A DNA stretch of 64,000 bases from Mayfieldus sp963772265 (GTDB lineage Bacteria; Actinomycetota; Thermoleophilia; Solirubrobacterales; 70-9): the NCBI GenBank assembly GCA_963772265.1, contig CAVYWS010000003.1, forward strand, positions 268,040 through 332,039, given 5' to 3'. Shown piece by piece: positions 44,365-54,040 of this stretch. Every line of letters begins with the position of its first letter. Position 1 is the stretch's first letter. Below the pieces are notes generated by a model. It had not been told where the DNA came from and did no database searches. It worked only from the letters and a program-made list of their open reading frames with translations. Made by a program: the position numbers and the translations under genes.

Positions 44365-44573
44365 AGCGAGCATATTCTGATGATAAATGGGATTTATTCT
44401 GCGATAAGCCGGATTTGCGGAGTATTCAGCGCATTCGGTTATGAACAGTTTGAACAGCCCTACTTCTACGACTACAAGATAAAAATATGAACCTGACAGA
44501 ACGATTCTTTGAACCTACAAGCAACCGCACCGCAGGTAATCTATAATGAACATGACGTCGGTGGAGTACGCAC

Positions 44574-45836
44574 ATGGTAGCTGAACCAGCACAGTCTCCG
44601 ATTTAGAACGTAAAGTCGCCATCCTGACGCGGCTTGTCCGAAATCAGCGCCGTCCTCAATTCGACGCTGAAGCTCAAGCCGCTGCTCAACCAGATCATGG
44701 AAGCGGCCGTCGAAATCGTCGATGCCGAAGCGGCATCGGTGCTGCTGCTGGGATCACAAAGACGAACGACCTGCGTTTCGCCGCGACGACCACCGATCCG
44801 GCGGGGCAGGCGTTCATCGGCAAGCCCGTTCCGCTCGAAGGCAGCATCGCCGGGATCGTCCTGCGCGAAAACCGCGCGGTCGCCGTCGAAGACATGCCGC
44901 ACGACAAGCGCCACTTTCCCGGCATCGACGAGGCGGCGGAGTTTCAGACGCGCTCGCTGCTGGGCGTGCCGATGCGCTCGCGCAGCCGGGTGATCGGCGT
45001 GCTCGAAGCGGTCAACAAGCGCCAGCTGCCCTGGAATCAGGACGACATCAATTACCTGTCGATCATCGCGGCGCAGGCGGCGGTCGCCATCGAAGGCGCG
45101 CAGATGGTGGCGGCGCTGCAAAAAGCCAACGACGAACTCAGCCAGCTCGACAAGCTCAAGAGCGATTTCATCGCCATCGCCTCGCACGAGCTGCGCACGC
45201 CGCTCGGCGTGATCCTCGGCTATACCAGCTTCCTGCAGGAGACGGACGACGACGAAGTGCGGGCGACTGGCGTCGAAAGTGGTCGCCAGCGCGCTGCAAC
45301 TGCGCGGCATCATCGAAGACCTGACCAACCTGCGCTATATGGAGCAGAACGAAGGCGAACTCCACCGCGAGACCGGTCCCGCTCGGCGAATTCCTCAACG
45401 AGATCATCCACGACATGCTGCCGCTGGTCGAGGCGCGGCGCCACCGCCTGCAATACGCGCCGCCGCCGCCCGATGTGCGCGTGTCGATTGACCGGGTGCG
45501 CATGGGCATGGCGCTGACCAACGTGCTCAACAACGCGCTGCGCTTCACGCCAGAAAACGGGCGGATCATCGTTCAGAGCGGAAGTTCACGACGAACACGA
45601 AGTCTGGGTCACGGTGACGGACACCGGCATCGGGCTTGACGCGCGACCAGCTTGAGCGCATCTTCGAGCGCTTCTATCAGGTGGAAGATCACATGACGCG
45701 CCATCAGGGCGGGATGGGCATCGGCTTGAGCATCGCGCGGGCGATGGTCGAGGCGCACGGCGGGCGCATCTGGGCGACCAGCGCCGGGCTGAACCAGGGA
45801 TCGACCTTCACGATCACGATGCCGCTGGCGGAATGA
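44574..45836 (+). CDS. GAF-domain sensor histidine kinase, frameshifted
   Basis: Cytosolic kinase, about 418 residues. Short coiled start (EISAVLNSTLKLKPLLNQIM), GAF domain (EAASVLLLG...; TTTDPAGQAFIGKPVPLEG; GVLEAVNKRQLPWNQDDINY), HisKA with SDFIAIASHELRTPLGVILG (phospho-acceptor His), and HATPase with N box LTNVLNNALRFTP, G1 VTDTGIGL and G2 QGGMGIGLSIARAMVEAHGG. Breaks near 44605, 44752, 45275, 45380, 45590 and 45640. A -10-like TATAAT is at 44542-44547. No response regulator is adjacent, so it is an orphan here. Confidence 0.87.
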
Positions 45837-45939
45837 CGCGGCAGTCGAGCCGACATCCGCAGGCCGAGATTATCGACACGGGACAAAATAAGTTATACTC
45901 ACGTACAAGATAGAGCGCGCAATTATTAGGAGAGCCACT

Positions 45940-46634
45940 ATGAGCGTAAAATTGACCTGGCTGGGACACTCCGCATTCGCGCTGGACATCGACGGGCATC
46001 CGGTCGTGATCGATCCGTTTCTCACGGGCAATCCGCTGGCGGCAGCGACGCCGGACGAGCTTGCGGCGGAGTACATCCTGCTCTCGCACGGGCATGGCGA
46101 CCATCTGGGCGATACGGTCGGCATTGCCAAGCGCACCGGGGCAGGCGTCGTCACCAATTTCGAGATCGGCAACTGGCTGCAGGCGCAGGGGGTTGAAGAA
46201 CACAATCGGGCTGAACGTGCGGCGGGCGGCTACGACTGCGGCTTCATGACGGTCGAAATCGACCCCGGCGATCCACAGCTCGTCGCTGCCGGACGGCAGC
46301 AACGGCGGGCTTCCGTGCGGCTACATCATCACGACCACGGCGGGCAGCGCCTGTACTTCGCCGGCGATACCGCGCTGTTCTCCGACATGCAGTTGATCGG
46401 CGACGACGGGCATCGACCTCGCCTTCCTGCCGATTGGCGACTTACTTCACGATGGGACCCGACGATTCGCTCAAGGCGATTCGCTACGTGCGCCCGAAGG
46501 TGGTCGTGCCGATGCACTACAACACCTTCCCGCCGATCATGCAGGAGGCGGGCGCGTGGGCGAACCGCGTCAGCAGCGAGACCGACGCGCAGCCGATCGT
46601 GCTCGATCCGGGCGGCTCGTACACGCTGGAGTAA
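45940..46634 (+). CDS. UPF0173 metal-dependent hydrolase (metallo-beta-lactamase fold)
   Basis: About 230 residues. KLTWLGHSAFALDIDGHPVV, then VIDPFLTGNPLA, the metal motif LSHGHGDHLGDT, later RLYFAGDTALFSDMQLIGDD, and VVVPMHYNTFPPIMQ. Breaks near 46195, 46295 and 46408. UPF0173 (YtkL-like) proteins are conserved but of uncertain substrate. ATG 45940 follows TAGGAGAGCC, with a -10-like TATACT at about 45893. Confidence 0.9.
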
Positions 46635-46717
46635 TCTTTCAACAGGCGAAATCGAAGGGCGCACGGTTTCATAAGCGAAGCTGTGCGACCTTCTTGTCTC
46701 CCCGTGTCAATGCCTCG

Positions 46718-47153
46718 CTACGTATTGGGGTCGCCGGTGTGCGGGCTGCCGGTGCCCGTTTCGAGATACTTCTTCAGGCTGATGATGTACCACGCCCAGT
46801 TGTAGGTCGTGTAGGGCAGCGATCCGTCGCTCGACGCAAAGTCGCGGTGGCTGAACAGCAGTTTCGTGCCGTTCTCGACCGGGACGATGTCCCATACTAC
46901 GCTCGTTCCCGGCCAGATCCGGGACGCCCGACACCGCCTTCCAGACGACCTTGCGGTTGGCTTCCATCTCGGCGAGTTCCAGCCGCAGGACGACCCCGCC
47001 GTTATAGAAACGGAACTCGGAAACGGAACCGACCTTTGGCTCGTAGTCGGCTTGCTGTGTCCACCACGACCGGAGTTGTTCCTGGTCGGTGATGGCTTGG
47101 TAGAGCTTGTCCGGCGCTGCGTTGATCGGCACTTCCATCAGAATGTCTGGCAT
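46718..47153 (-). CDS. SRPBCC (AHSA1-like) protein under ArsR-type operator, frameshifted
   Basis: About 145 residues: MPDILMEVPINAAPDKLYQA, LRSWWTQQADYEPKVGSVSE, FYNGGVVLRLELAEMEANRK. After a break near 46918 it continues in another frame with SHRDFASSDGSLPYTTYNWA and ends TGDPNT at 46718. Bet v1-like ligand-binding fold. An ArsR-type palindrome lies 20 bases upstream, the same as at the arsR start, so the gene probably belongs to that regulon. Confidence 0.82.
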
Positions 47154-47173
47154 TTCAAGTCCCTTTCTCTAGG

Positions 47174-47198
47174 ATATTTAACCAATCAGGTTAACTAT
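47174..47198. promoter_or_regulatory. Second copy of the ArsR-type operator
   Basis: ATATTTAACC, 5 bases, GGTTAACTAT. It matches the palindrome over the arsR start (48343-48366) at 9 of 10 positions in the right arm and 10 of 10 in the left. It lies just upstream of the SRPBCC gene (47153) and overlaps the stop of the monooxygenase gene. Confidence 0.7.
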
Positions 47199-47565
47199 TG
47201 ACGCAAAATACAAGATTTGGTACGCCTGAGTCGGAATTCAGGTTTAGCTTTCGGTGGTGGCTGACGAGCGTGAAATCGGTGAAGGTGACACCTTGCGCAT
47301 CGACCAGTTCCGGGTAAAGGGCGCTGGTGAAGCGCTTGACCCACTCGGTATCGCGGTGAAATTCCTCGGCGGCGGCATCGTCGAAGACGAAGTAGTGCAG
47401 GAAGCGGGTCGGGTTGTCACGCTCCTGCCAGGAGACGTATAGCTGTCGTGCCCGGTTCGTTGTCGCGGACGGCTGCGGACGAATTCCTCGATGGCGCGGC
47501 GCGCACTTGTCCAGCGATTCCGGCTTGACCGTGAACTGCGCGGTCTTGTAGATCGCCATCCGCAT
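47191..47565 (-). CDS. Antibiotic-biosynthesis-monooxygenase-like (ABM) protein
   Basis: 124 residues, dimeric alpha-beta barrel fold typical of ABM/quinol monooxygenases: MAIYKTAQFTVKPESLDKC, QLYVSWQERDNPTRFLHYFV, FHRDTEWVKRFTSALYPELV. It may have one pair of compensating indels near 47485 (APRHRGIRPQPS). It lies between two SRPBCC genes on the same strand and likely shares their regulation. Confidence 0.75.
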   Translation of the reverse strand: MRMAIYKTAQFTVKPESLDKCAPRHRGIRPQPSATTNRARQLYVSWQERDNPTRFLHYFVFDDAAAEEFHRDTEWVKRFTSALYPELVDAQGVTFTDFTLVSHHRKLNLNSDSGVPNLVFCVNS

Positions 47566-47571
47566 GTCCTT

Positions 47572-48009
47572 TCAGAACAGCTTGCCCATTTCGTCGAGCA
47601 TGTAGTCCAGCCGAACAGGTGGCTGGAGCGCATTTCGTCGGTCGTGAAGCGCGCGTGCGTCAGGATGACCTCGGTCTCTGCCGTCGCGCTCGACGAATTC
47701 CAGCGTGACCAGCGTTTCCTGCTCGTCGGTCATCTCCGACTGCCAGGTGAAGACCAGCTTTGCCGGGCGCGCGATTTCGAGATACGTCCCGGAAATCGTG
47801 GTGATCGCTGCCGTCGGGATCGTAGACCTCGATGCAGTAGCCGCCGCCCACCCGCAGATCGAGCGCCGTCACCGCGCTGCGCCTCCCCGGCGGCTTGAAC
47901 CAGCGCTCAATGGCGCGCGGCTCCGTCCAGGCGCGAAAGACCTGCTCGCGCGGGGCGGCGAAGGTGCGGCCGCAGGCGTGAGAAACGTCTCAAGCATCGG
48001 GTTGGTCAT
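47572..48009 (-). CDS. SRPBCC (AHSA1-like) protein coupled to arsR, frameshifted
   Basis: About 145 residues: MTNPMLETFLTP, QVFRAWTEPRAIERWFKPPG, SAVTALDLRVGGGYCIEVYD, then after breaks near 47790 and 47680 ARPAKLVFTWQSEMTDEQET and, at the end, YMLDEMGKLF. ArsR regulators are very often translationally coupled to such proteins; here the start overlaps the arsR stop by about 18 bases. Confidence 0.82.
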
Positions 48010-48354
48010 CCGCCTCCTCGTGCTCGACCTGTTCCAGATACTGCGCCAGCGAGTCGAACTGCTCGTCCCAGAATTGACGGTAGTATGCCAGCCAGTCGGC
48101 GGCGTCTTTCAGCGGCGCGGGGCGCAGGCGCAGCCGATGGACGCGCCCCTCTCTGGCGCGGGCGATCAACCCGGCCGTTTCCAGCACGCGCAGGTGCTTG
48201 GAGATCGCGGGCAGGCTCATCGTCGTCGGCGAAGGGTTCGGCGAGTTCCGTGACCGAGGCTTCCCCTTCCGCCAGCCGTTCCAGAATCGCCCGGCGCGTC
48301 GGGTCAGCGAGCGCCGAGAAAACTGACCACGTCGAGCGGTCGATATTTAACCAT
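47990..48354 (-). CDS. ArsR-family transcriptional repressor, frameshifted
   Basis: About 120 residues: MVKYRPLDVVS, then a break near 48320 into DPTRRAILERLAEGEASVTE (helix-turn-helix start). A second break near 48232 leads into SLPAISKHLRVLETAGLIAR (recognition helix and wing) and a C-terminal helix FWDEQFDSLAQYLEQVEHEE. No metal-binding cysteine motif is visible, fitting the SRPBCC-associated, non-metal subgroup. A perfect palindrome overlaps its ATG, implying autoregulation. Confidence 0.87.
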
Positions 48355-48366
48355 GAGGTTAAATAT
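48343..48366. promoter_or_regulatory. ArsR operator overlapping the arsR start codon
   Basis: Perfect dyad ATATTTAACC (48343-48352), 4 bases, GGTTAAATAT (48357-48366). The start codon ATG lies in its centre. The same arms recur at 47174-47198. Confidence 0.75.
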
Positions 48367-48413
48367 AGCAGAACAATTGTTTGTTGTCAAGCAGCATAAA
48401 AAAGCATGTCCAG

Positions 48414-49488
48414 TCATATCTGAACGGCGTGCTTCGACCAATCGACATTGGCGTGGTTGATGTTGGGCTTGCGATGCCCGCCGACGGTATCCCAGGGCAT
48501 CAGCCCCGGCGTGTTCCAGTCGATCTTGCGCGCGTACACCCGCCCGATTTCCTCCATCAGCGCGACCTGCTCCGGCGAGTGCGAATCGAGCGAGAGCTTG
48601 GTCGGGTCGGTGCTTCGGCTCGATGCCGAGCGCGTCGGTCAGGTTCTCGGGCGTCAGTTCGGGGTTGTAGCGCCGGAAGTCGATGCGGTTGCCGTAGATC
48701 GCCCGCGTGCTGGATGCCTGCTGAAGCGCGGCATCGTCCAGCCCCTTGAGGATCACGTACTCGATCCAGTTCTTGAGCCAGAAGTGATCGGCGGCGTTTT
48801 CGCCGAACAGATACGGCACGTAGCCCGTGCCCAGCGAGATCAGGATGACGTGGTTGTCGATGAAGCCCTCGGCCGCGCCGATGTACTCCATCGCTTCGAC
48901 GGCGACCGCCAGGCAGGGGTTGGCGTTGACGCCGACGCCGCCGTCGATCAGGTTGCCCGCGACCGGCGGGAAGTAGATCGGGGCAGCGCCGCTCGCCGCG
49001 ACCGCGCCGGAAAGGGGCCAGTCGGCGACCGCCTTCAGCCCCGGTCCCTTGCTGACGATGAAATAGGTATCGCCGATGCGCACGTCTTTGGTGGTCATGA
49101 ACACAATCGGGTGCGTCAGGTCGCCGATTTTGACGCCGTTCGCCAGCGGCTGCAGCGCCTCGACGAACGGCTCAATCGGGTAGATGTGGCGCAGCCCGGT
49201 CAGCAGATAGCGCAGCCACAGCAGCAGGTTGTTCGGCGGGAAGGCTTTCGGCAGGCGGTCGCGGTAGATCGATCTCCAGAATCTCGTTCGCCGTCATGCC
49301 GATGCCGATCCCGGCGGCGATGATCGCGCCGGTGCTCGTGCCGCCCACCATGTCGAACATCTCGCTGGCAGGTCTTGCCGGTCATGTTCTCCAGCTCGGC
49401 GAGCATGGCGATGGCGATCATGCCGCGCATCCCGCCGCCGTCAATCGAGAGGATCGACCTTTTTCCCTCCGGGGTTAAAATTGAGCAT
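48414..49488 (-). CDS. Patatin-like phospholipase, frameshifted
   Basis: About 357 residues. SIDGGGMRGMIAIAMLAELE (oxyanion loop), FDMVGGTSTGAIIAAGIGIG (nucleophile elbow GTSTG), and GNLIDGGVGVNANPCLAVAV (catalytic Asp in DGG). The C-terminus is INHANVDWSKHAVQI after a break near 48618. Other breaks near 49460, 49370 and 49268. It probably releases fatty acids from phospholipids; in some bacteria such enzymes act in defence or toxin systems, but nothing here shows that. Divergent from the SGNH hydrolase. Confidence 0.88.
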
Positions 49489-49559
49489 TGCGACTCCGTA
49501 GCGTCGCGAGTGACGCGCAGACGTTGTTTGCGAATCTGATCGCTTAAGGATAGTCACGT

Positions 49560-50395
49560 TTGGGAAAATCCGCACGCCGCCGCCTGATCGCCGTGCTGGT
49601 CGGCATCCTGCTGGCGCTGCTGCTGGGCGAGGCGCTGCTGGCGTGGCTCGACCCGCTCGGCTTCGTCTACTTCCGCGATCAGGCGTATCTGGCGGCGCAG
49701 ATGATCCCCGACCCGCGCGGCTATAACTTTCGCCCCGGAACGTACCCGCTGTCGTTCGCGCTTCACCATCCTGCCGGACGGCACGCGCGCCGTCCCCGAT
49801 ACGAACCCGCGCGCCGAAGACGCTGGTGTTCATCGGCGACAGCGTGACCTTCGGCTATGGGGTGGACGACGACCAGACCTGGGTCAACCTGATCGCCCGC
49901 GACGCTGCCCGACGTCCACGTCATCAACGCCGGGGTGAGCGGCTACAACTCGACCAACGTCGCTCGCGCACGCTGGCCCAGTATCCCGATGCCGACGCGC
50001 TGGTGTACCTGATCGTCAACAACGACGCCGAGCCGGAAAAGCAGCCGGATTTCGACCACCTGCGCCCGCCGGATACATCAAGCTGGCTGGCGCTCTACCT
50101 GCTCAACCTGCCGGAGTATCTGTCGCCCATCAGCGCCAGCGACGAGATCGCGCGCGGCGACATCCCGCGCTATTTCGACGATCTGCGCGCGATTCTGGCG
50201 ATCGAGCGCGTGCTGGCGGTCGCCTTCGACGACGCTTTCGGGCGCATGACGGTCCGCGACTGCTGCGCCATCCCGCTGATCGCGCGCGGGACGGATCGCG
50301 TCAGCCCGGCGGACGGGCATCCCGGCGTGCGCGGCAATCAGGAGATCGCGCGCAAATTCTGCCGCTGGTGCGCGCGCGCTTCGGGCTGTGAGTAA
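49560..50395 (+). CDS. SGNH/GDSL-family hydrolase with N-terminal membrane anchor, frameshifted
   Basis: Signal-anchor helix (LIAVLVGILLALLLGEALLA), then TLVFIGDSVTFGYGVDDDQT (block I with nucleophile Ser), INAGVSGYNSTN (block II, another frame) and ADGHPGVRGNQEIARKF (block V Asp-x-His). Breaks near 49768, 49812, 49908 and 49960. Likely an extracytoplasmic esterase or acyltransferase-like hydrolase. Start TTG 49560. Confidence 0.82.
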
Positions 50396-50536
50396 TGTCT
50401 CAATGCGGCGTTCGCCCACTCAATGTATACTGGGGATTATTTACGGGGAAAGTGGAACAGAGGAAGTTGAAAGTGGCTCCACTTTCAGCTTGCCGATTTC
50501 GACTTTGAACTGCTATTGCAGGGAGGGAATGATTTG

Positions 50537-51601
50537 ATGGGCAAGCGAACAATCGTTTTTTCGCTGGTGGCGCTGCTGGCGGTTCTCGTCGATTGGCACG
50601 ATGATCAACGCCGATAATCTGCAGGATTTCGGCACGAACTGGACGGCGACGTACTACAACAGCACCGACCTGACCGGCACGTCGGTCTACACCGAAATCC
50701 TGCCCAACGGCATCAACGTCAACTGGGGCACCGGCTCGCCCAACCCCGCCGTCAACGTGGACAACTTCTCCGCCCGCTTCACGTCGGTGCAGTTGTTCAA
50801 CCAGGGGACGTATGAGTTCGTGGCGTCGTCGGACGACGGCATCCGGGTGTTCATCGACGGGGTGCTGGTGCTGGATCGGTTCATCGGGCGGGTGCTGACG
50901 ACGGATCGGTTCCAGCAGACGTTGACGGCGGGGACGCACTCGCTGACGGTGGAGTACGTGGAGTTCATCGACCAGGCGGCGGTGCAGTTCCAGTGGTTCC
51001 AGGTGAGCGGCGAGCGTGACGCCCGGCTTGACGCCCGGCGTCATTGGCGGCGTGCTCGCTCACGCCGACCGCGTCCGCGCGCATTACGCCCACCCCCTTC
51101 CCGCCGATTCCGCCGGGCGCGCTTTCCGGCACGGTCATCCGCGCGACGGTGCTGCTGGTGCGCGCAGGCGCCCTTCTTCGGCGCTCCGGTGGTCGAGCGC
51201 GTCCTGCGCGGGCAGACCTATCAGGTGCTCGCCCGTGACGAAAATGCCTACTGGTTCCTGATCCAGCTCAGCGGCGGGCAGGGCTGGGTCTGGGGCTATT
51301 ATTTCCACGTCAACGGCAACGAATTCAACGCGCCCGTCGCCAGTCCCTTCGTCGCGCAGGGCAATCCCGCCGCGCATCGACGGCGTCGTCGTCCAGAGCG
51401 AGGCGGGGCTGCGCCTGCGCGCCGCGCCGACCACCAACGCGGAGCAGATCGGTCGCATCCCCTGGGGCGAGATCATGCCCGGTGCTCAGCCAGACGCATA
51501 CCGGCTGGTATCAGGTGATCTTCCAGGATACGGTCGGCTGGGTCGCGTCGGGGTACGTCAAGATCGTCGAGGGCGACATCGACAGCGTTCCCTTCAGCTA
51601 G
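50537..51601 (+). CDS. Secreted PA14-domain protein with C-terminal SH3 repeats, frameshifted
   Basis: Signal peptide (MGKRTIVFSLVALLAVLV), PA14 carbohydrate-binding domain with DFGTNWTATYYNSTDLTGTS, FVASSDDGIRVFIDGVLVLD and TLTAGTHSLTVEYVEF. A proline-rich linker and two bacterial SH3-type repeats follow (RGQTYQVLARDENAYWFLIQ; EAGLRLRAAPTTNAEQIGRI; VGWVASGYVKIVEGD). Breaks near 50597, 51010-51100, 51165, 51370 and 51478. Probably a cell-surface adhesin or wall-binding protein. ATG 50537 follows GGAGGGAATG. Confidence 0.82.
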
Positions 51602-51639
51602 ACGCAGTCGACCAGCAGATTGACCTCGCCTCTCAATCC

Positions 51640-51660
51640 CCTCTCCACACTGTGGAGAGG
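51640..51660 (+). terminator. Hairpin after the PA14/SH3 gene
   Basis: CCTCTCCACA, one base, TGTGGAGAGG: a perfect 10-bp stem 40 bases after the stop. There is no T-run directly behind it, so termination strength is uncertain. Confidence 0.5.
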
Positions 51661-51879
51661 CGGCAGCCAGGGTGCAAACCACTGCGTTTGCCTTAGCGCA
51701 AACGAAGTTTCGCCGCGCGGCGGGGTCGAGGTTTTTGTGTTGCGATGAAGATGCGAGAGACTAATCACACAGGGCGCCTGATGTCACGGCGTGACAGCTC
51801 AGTGAATTTCTTCCGCCCATGCGCTCAGGCGTGCTCTTCCCGGTGGGATGCCGCGGCTGTCCTCCGGCGGCGGGATGAA

Positions 51880-51975
51880 CTATTCCTCGGTTTCCTGATG
51901 TTCGCGCATGACCATGTAGAGCACCGTACTCACCGAACCTGCCGCCATAATCAAAATCCAGCCAACTAAAGGCAT
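51880..51975 (-). CDS. 31-residue single-span membrane peptide downstream of the TIR gene
   Basis: MPLVGWILIMAAGSVSTVLY, then MVMREHQETEE. One membrane helix (about residues 3-24) and an acidic tail. AGGGGAG lies 7 bases ahead of ATG 51975, a strong ribosome site that supports a real gene. It starts 59 bases after the TIR gene's stop on the same strand and may be co-transcribed. Function unknown. Confidence 0.55.
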   Translation of the reverse strand: MPLVGWILIMAAGSVSTVLYMVMREHQETEE

Positions 51976-52033
51976 CGAGTCACTCCCCTTGTTTCTCAGT
52001 TCGCTTGAATATCGCCTATTGTACACCGCGATC

Positions 52034-53687
52034 TCAGGCTTGATCCAACTCCGGCTCGTAAGGCGAAATGAATCGCCGCCAGTTCCGGCGCGGGCGGCGG
52101 CATCGGCTGCTGCCAGTAGACCGGGCGGATGAAGGCGTCGTCCTGCCGCTTGAGGCTGAGCGCGTACAGTCCATTCCTTGCGCACCGCCGGCGACTCGGC
52201 GGCGGCGCTCGACCAGAAAAGCTGGAAGATGTCGGCGCGCTCGATCAGCTTGAGCAGTTCGGCGCTCCAATCCTGCCCGCTCCTGAGCGTCTCCACGTCG
52301 CGCAGGAAGGTCATGCCGAGCGCCTTGTACGCCCGCTCAACGCGCTCGACGATCTGCGTATCCTTGTGGCTGTAGCTGCAAAAAATCGACTGGTAGATCG
52401 GGCGTGCTGGCGCTCGCCGGGGCGGCGGTCGCCGCCGCCGATTCGCCCGACGTAAATCGACAGCGGGATGTCGGCGACGATCACGCCCTCGACCGTGAAG
52501 GTGATCCTGCCGTTGCTCGCCTGATCCAGCGGCGCGTCGACCGCGCGCAGCTTGAAGTCGAAGCGCTGCCAGTCCTCGTAAAAGGCGACCTGCGCGCTCG
52601 GCGGGTTGAACTGAAAGCCCGTCGAGCTCCGGCGTGGCGGTGATCAGCGCGCCTTCGGCGATGCTGGTCTGCGCCGGGCGCTCGACTTCGCGGTACGATG
52701 GCAGCAGCGCGCCGAGTTCCTGCGCGGCGTCGGCGCTGACGGCATCGGCGGCCGACGGCTTGAAGACGTATGCGCGCAGCGGATGCCAGACGTTCGGCGC
52801 GATTTCGCGCGGGTAGTAGGCCGAAAACTGCACCGGCTCCGGCGCGGCTTCCTCTTTGGCGATGCTCGCGCGGAGTTTCTGCCTCCAGCGTTTCCTCCGC
52901 GTCGATCAGGTCTGCAGCCGATCCGCCGGGATGCTGCGCGGCGTTTCGTCGGCTTCCGTCCGATACGTGTCGCCGTGATTCGGCCGTTGCAATCGATGCG
53001 AGGCGTGCGGTTCCGATGCGGGCGTGTCGATGCGGCGAGTCGTCGGTCGGCATCTGCGGACTCGCTTCGCTATGCCTTCGCGTTTGTTATCAAGGGTGGT
53101 GATATTGCTGGCGACCGTGATGTCAAACGGACTGTGCATAGCTCCCGCTGAAAGCGATGGGACTTCGAAATTATAGCCGGTCTCGTCCTGCAGATGCTGG
53201 ATCGCTGCCAGCGCTTCGGGCGTGCCGATCTTGTGCAGCGCCAACGCCGCCATCATCGCCAGCGGAATGTCGGCGTTGTCCAGCAGGTAGATCAGGTCGA
53301 CGATGGCGCGCGCGTCGGCGAGCAGCCCGAGCGCCTCGGCAGCCGCGAAGCGCACATCGATGTCCTCGTCGTAGAGCGCGTCGATCAGCGCAGGGACGGC
53401 GGCGCGGTCGCCGATCAGTCCGAGCGCGTCGGCGGCGGCATCGCGCACGTCGGCTTCGTCGTCGTAGAGGGCGTTGCTCAGCGCCGCGAACCCGCCGCGC
53501 GCTGCCGTTTTTGCCCAGCACTTCGGCGGTCAGCCGGCGAATGGTCGGGTTTGTCGTCGCGCAGCAGCGGCGATCAGCCGGGGCGCGATGCGCGCGTCCG
53601 TCTGCGCGCGCAGCCGGCGCAGCGCGTCGAGCCGCCGGGCGGATCGCCGCTGTCCAGATCAGCCAGCGCCTGTTGGACGAGGATCAT
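52034..53687 (-). CDS. HEAT-repeat / beta-domain / TIR-domain protein, frameshifted
   Basis: About 550 residues. N-terminal HEAT/PBS-lyase-like repeats: MILVQQALADLDSGD, then DAAADALGLIGDRAAVPALI, RFAAAEALGLLADARAIVDL and MAALALHKIGTPEALAAIQH. A linker follows, then a domain with QFSAYYPREIAPNVWHPLRA and ITFTVEGVIVADIPLSIYV (in shifted frames). The C-terminal TIR domain has YQSIFCSYSHKDTQIVERVE, FLRDVETLRSGQDWSAELLK and RADIFQLFWSSAAAESPAVR. The WSAEL glutamate is at the position of the catalytic residue in NAD-cleaving TIR domains. Breaks near 53600, 53500, 52930, 52870, 52630, 52410 and 52170. Confidence 0.8.
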
Positions 53688-54040
53688 GAGTTATCCAGTG
53701 CTCCTGCACAGCTCCCTGATTGTACACGGAGATCGTTCGTCATGAGCGTGATGCCTCCAGTTCACGCAGTCTGCTTCGATTGTACCGCAACGAGTTGAAC
53801 GCGCCGCGCATGAGGGTAGCCGATCTTTCGTGGATATAGCGGGCTAGGCGATGCAAGCGCGTATCCTCGATATTCACCCTTTCCGCTGGCATAATCTACT
53901 TGCCAATCCTAGTGGAGTTAGGTACAATCGAATCACGGTTTGTGTAAAAATTAACAAACAGTTCGCCCGGCGCAGGGTCACCTGGCGACGTAACGAGCGC
54001 TCTTTGTTCCCTCGTCACTGAGTATCTACGGAAGTCGTGC
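53688..54040. other. Intergenic region between the TIR gene and the oxidase operon
   Basis: About 350 bases with no gene I can support. It holds the oxidase promoter at 53900-53928 and a less GC-rich patch around 53880-53960; nothing else was recognised. Confidence 0.55.
53900..53928 (+). promoter_or_regulatory. Promoter of the caa3 oxidase operon
   Basis: TTGCCA (53900-53905), exactly 17 bases, TACAAT (53923-53928). The coxB start follows at 54041, so the leader is about 105 bases. Confidence 0.7.

Larger units (their letters stand above)
44085..44560. repeat. Repeat-rich non-coding region with TGTTCA iterons, direct repeats and AT-rich segment
   Basis: About 430 bases with no gene. It holds six TGTTCA on the plus strand (44148, 44159, 44171, 44191, 44213, 44313) and three inverted TGAACA (44442, 44451, 44547). 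Four of these are the exact nonamer TTATGAACA (complement at 44191-44199, 44213-44221, 44313-44321; direct at 44439-44447), which differs at two positions from the classical DnaA box TTATCCACA. Two long direct repeats and a perfect palindrome lie within it, and an AT-rich stretch at about 44370-44410. This architecture resembles a replication origin or iteron region, but no dnaA, dnaN or rep gene is adjacent. Confidence 0.6.

Noticed and set aside
44085..44560. tRNA or other structured RNA in the repeat region
   Set aside because: No T-arm or anticodon-like structure; the repeats better fit protein-binding sites.
48414..49488. Patatin as a CBASS effector
   Set aside because: No cyclase or ubiquitin-like companion genes lie nearby; the neighbours are an ArsR regulon and a SGNH hydrolase.
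51745..51969. 74-codon plus-strand frame
   Set aside because: It is antisense to the small membrane peptide, rich in Arg and His, and has no ribosome site.
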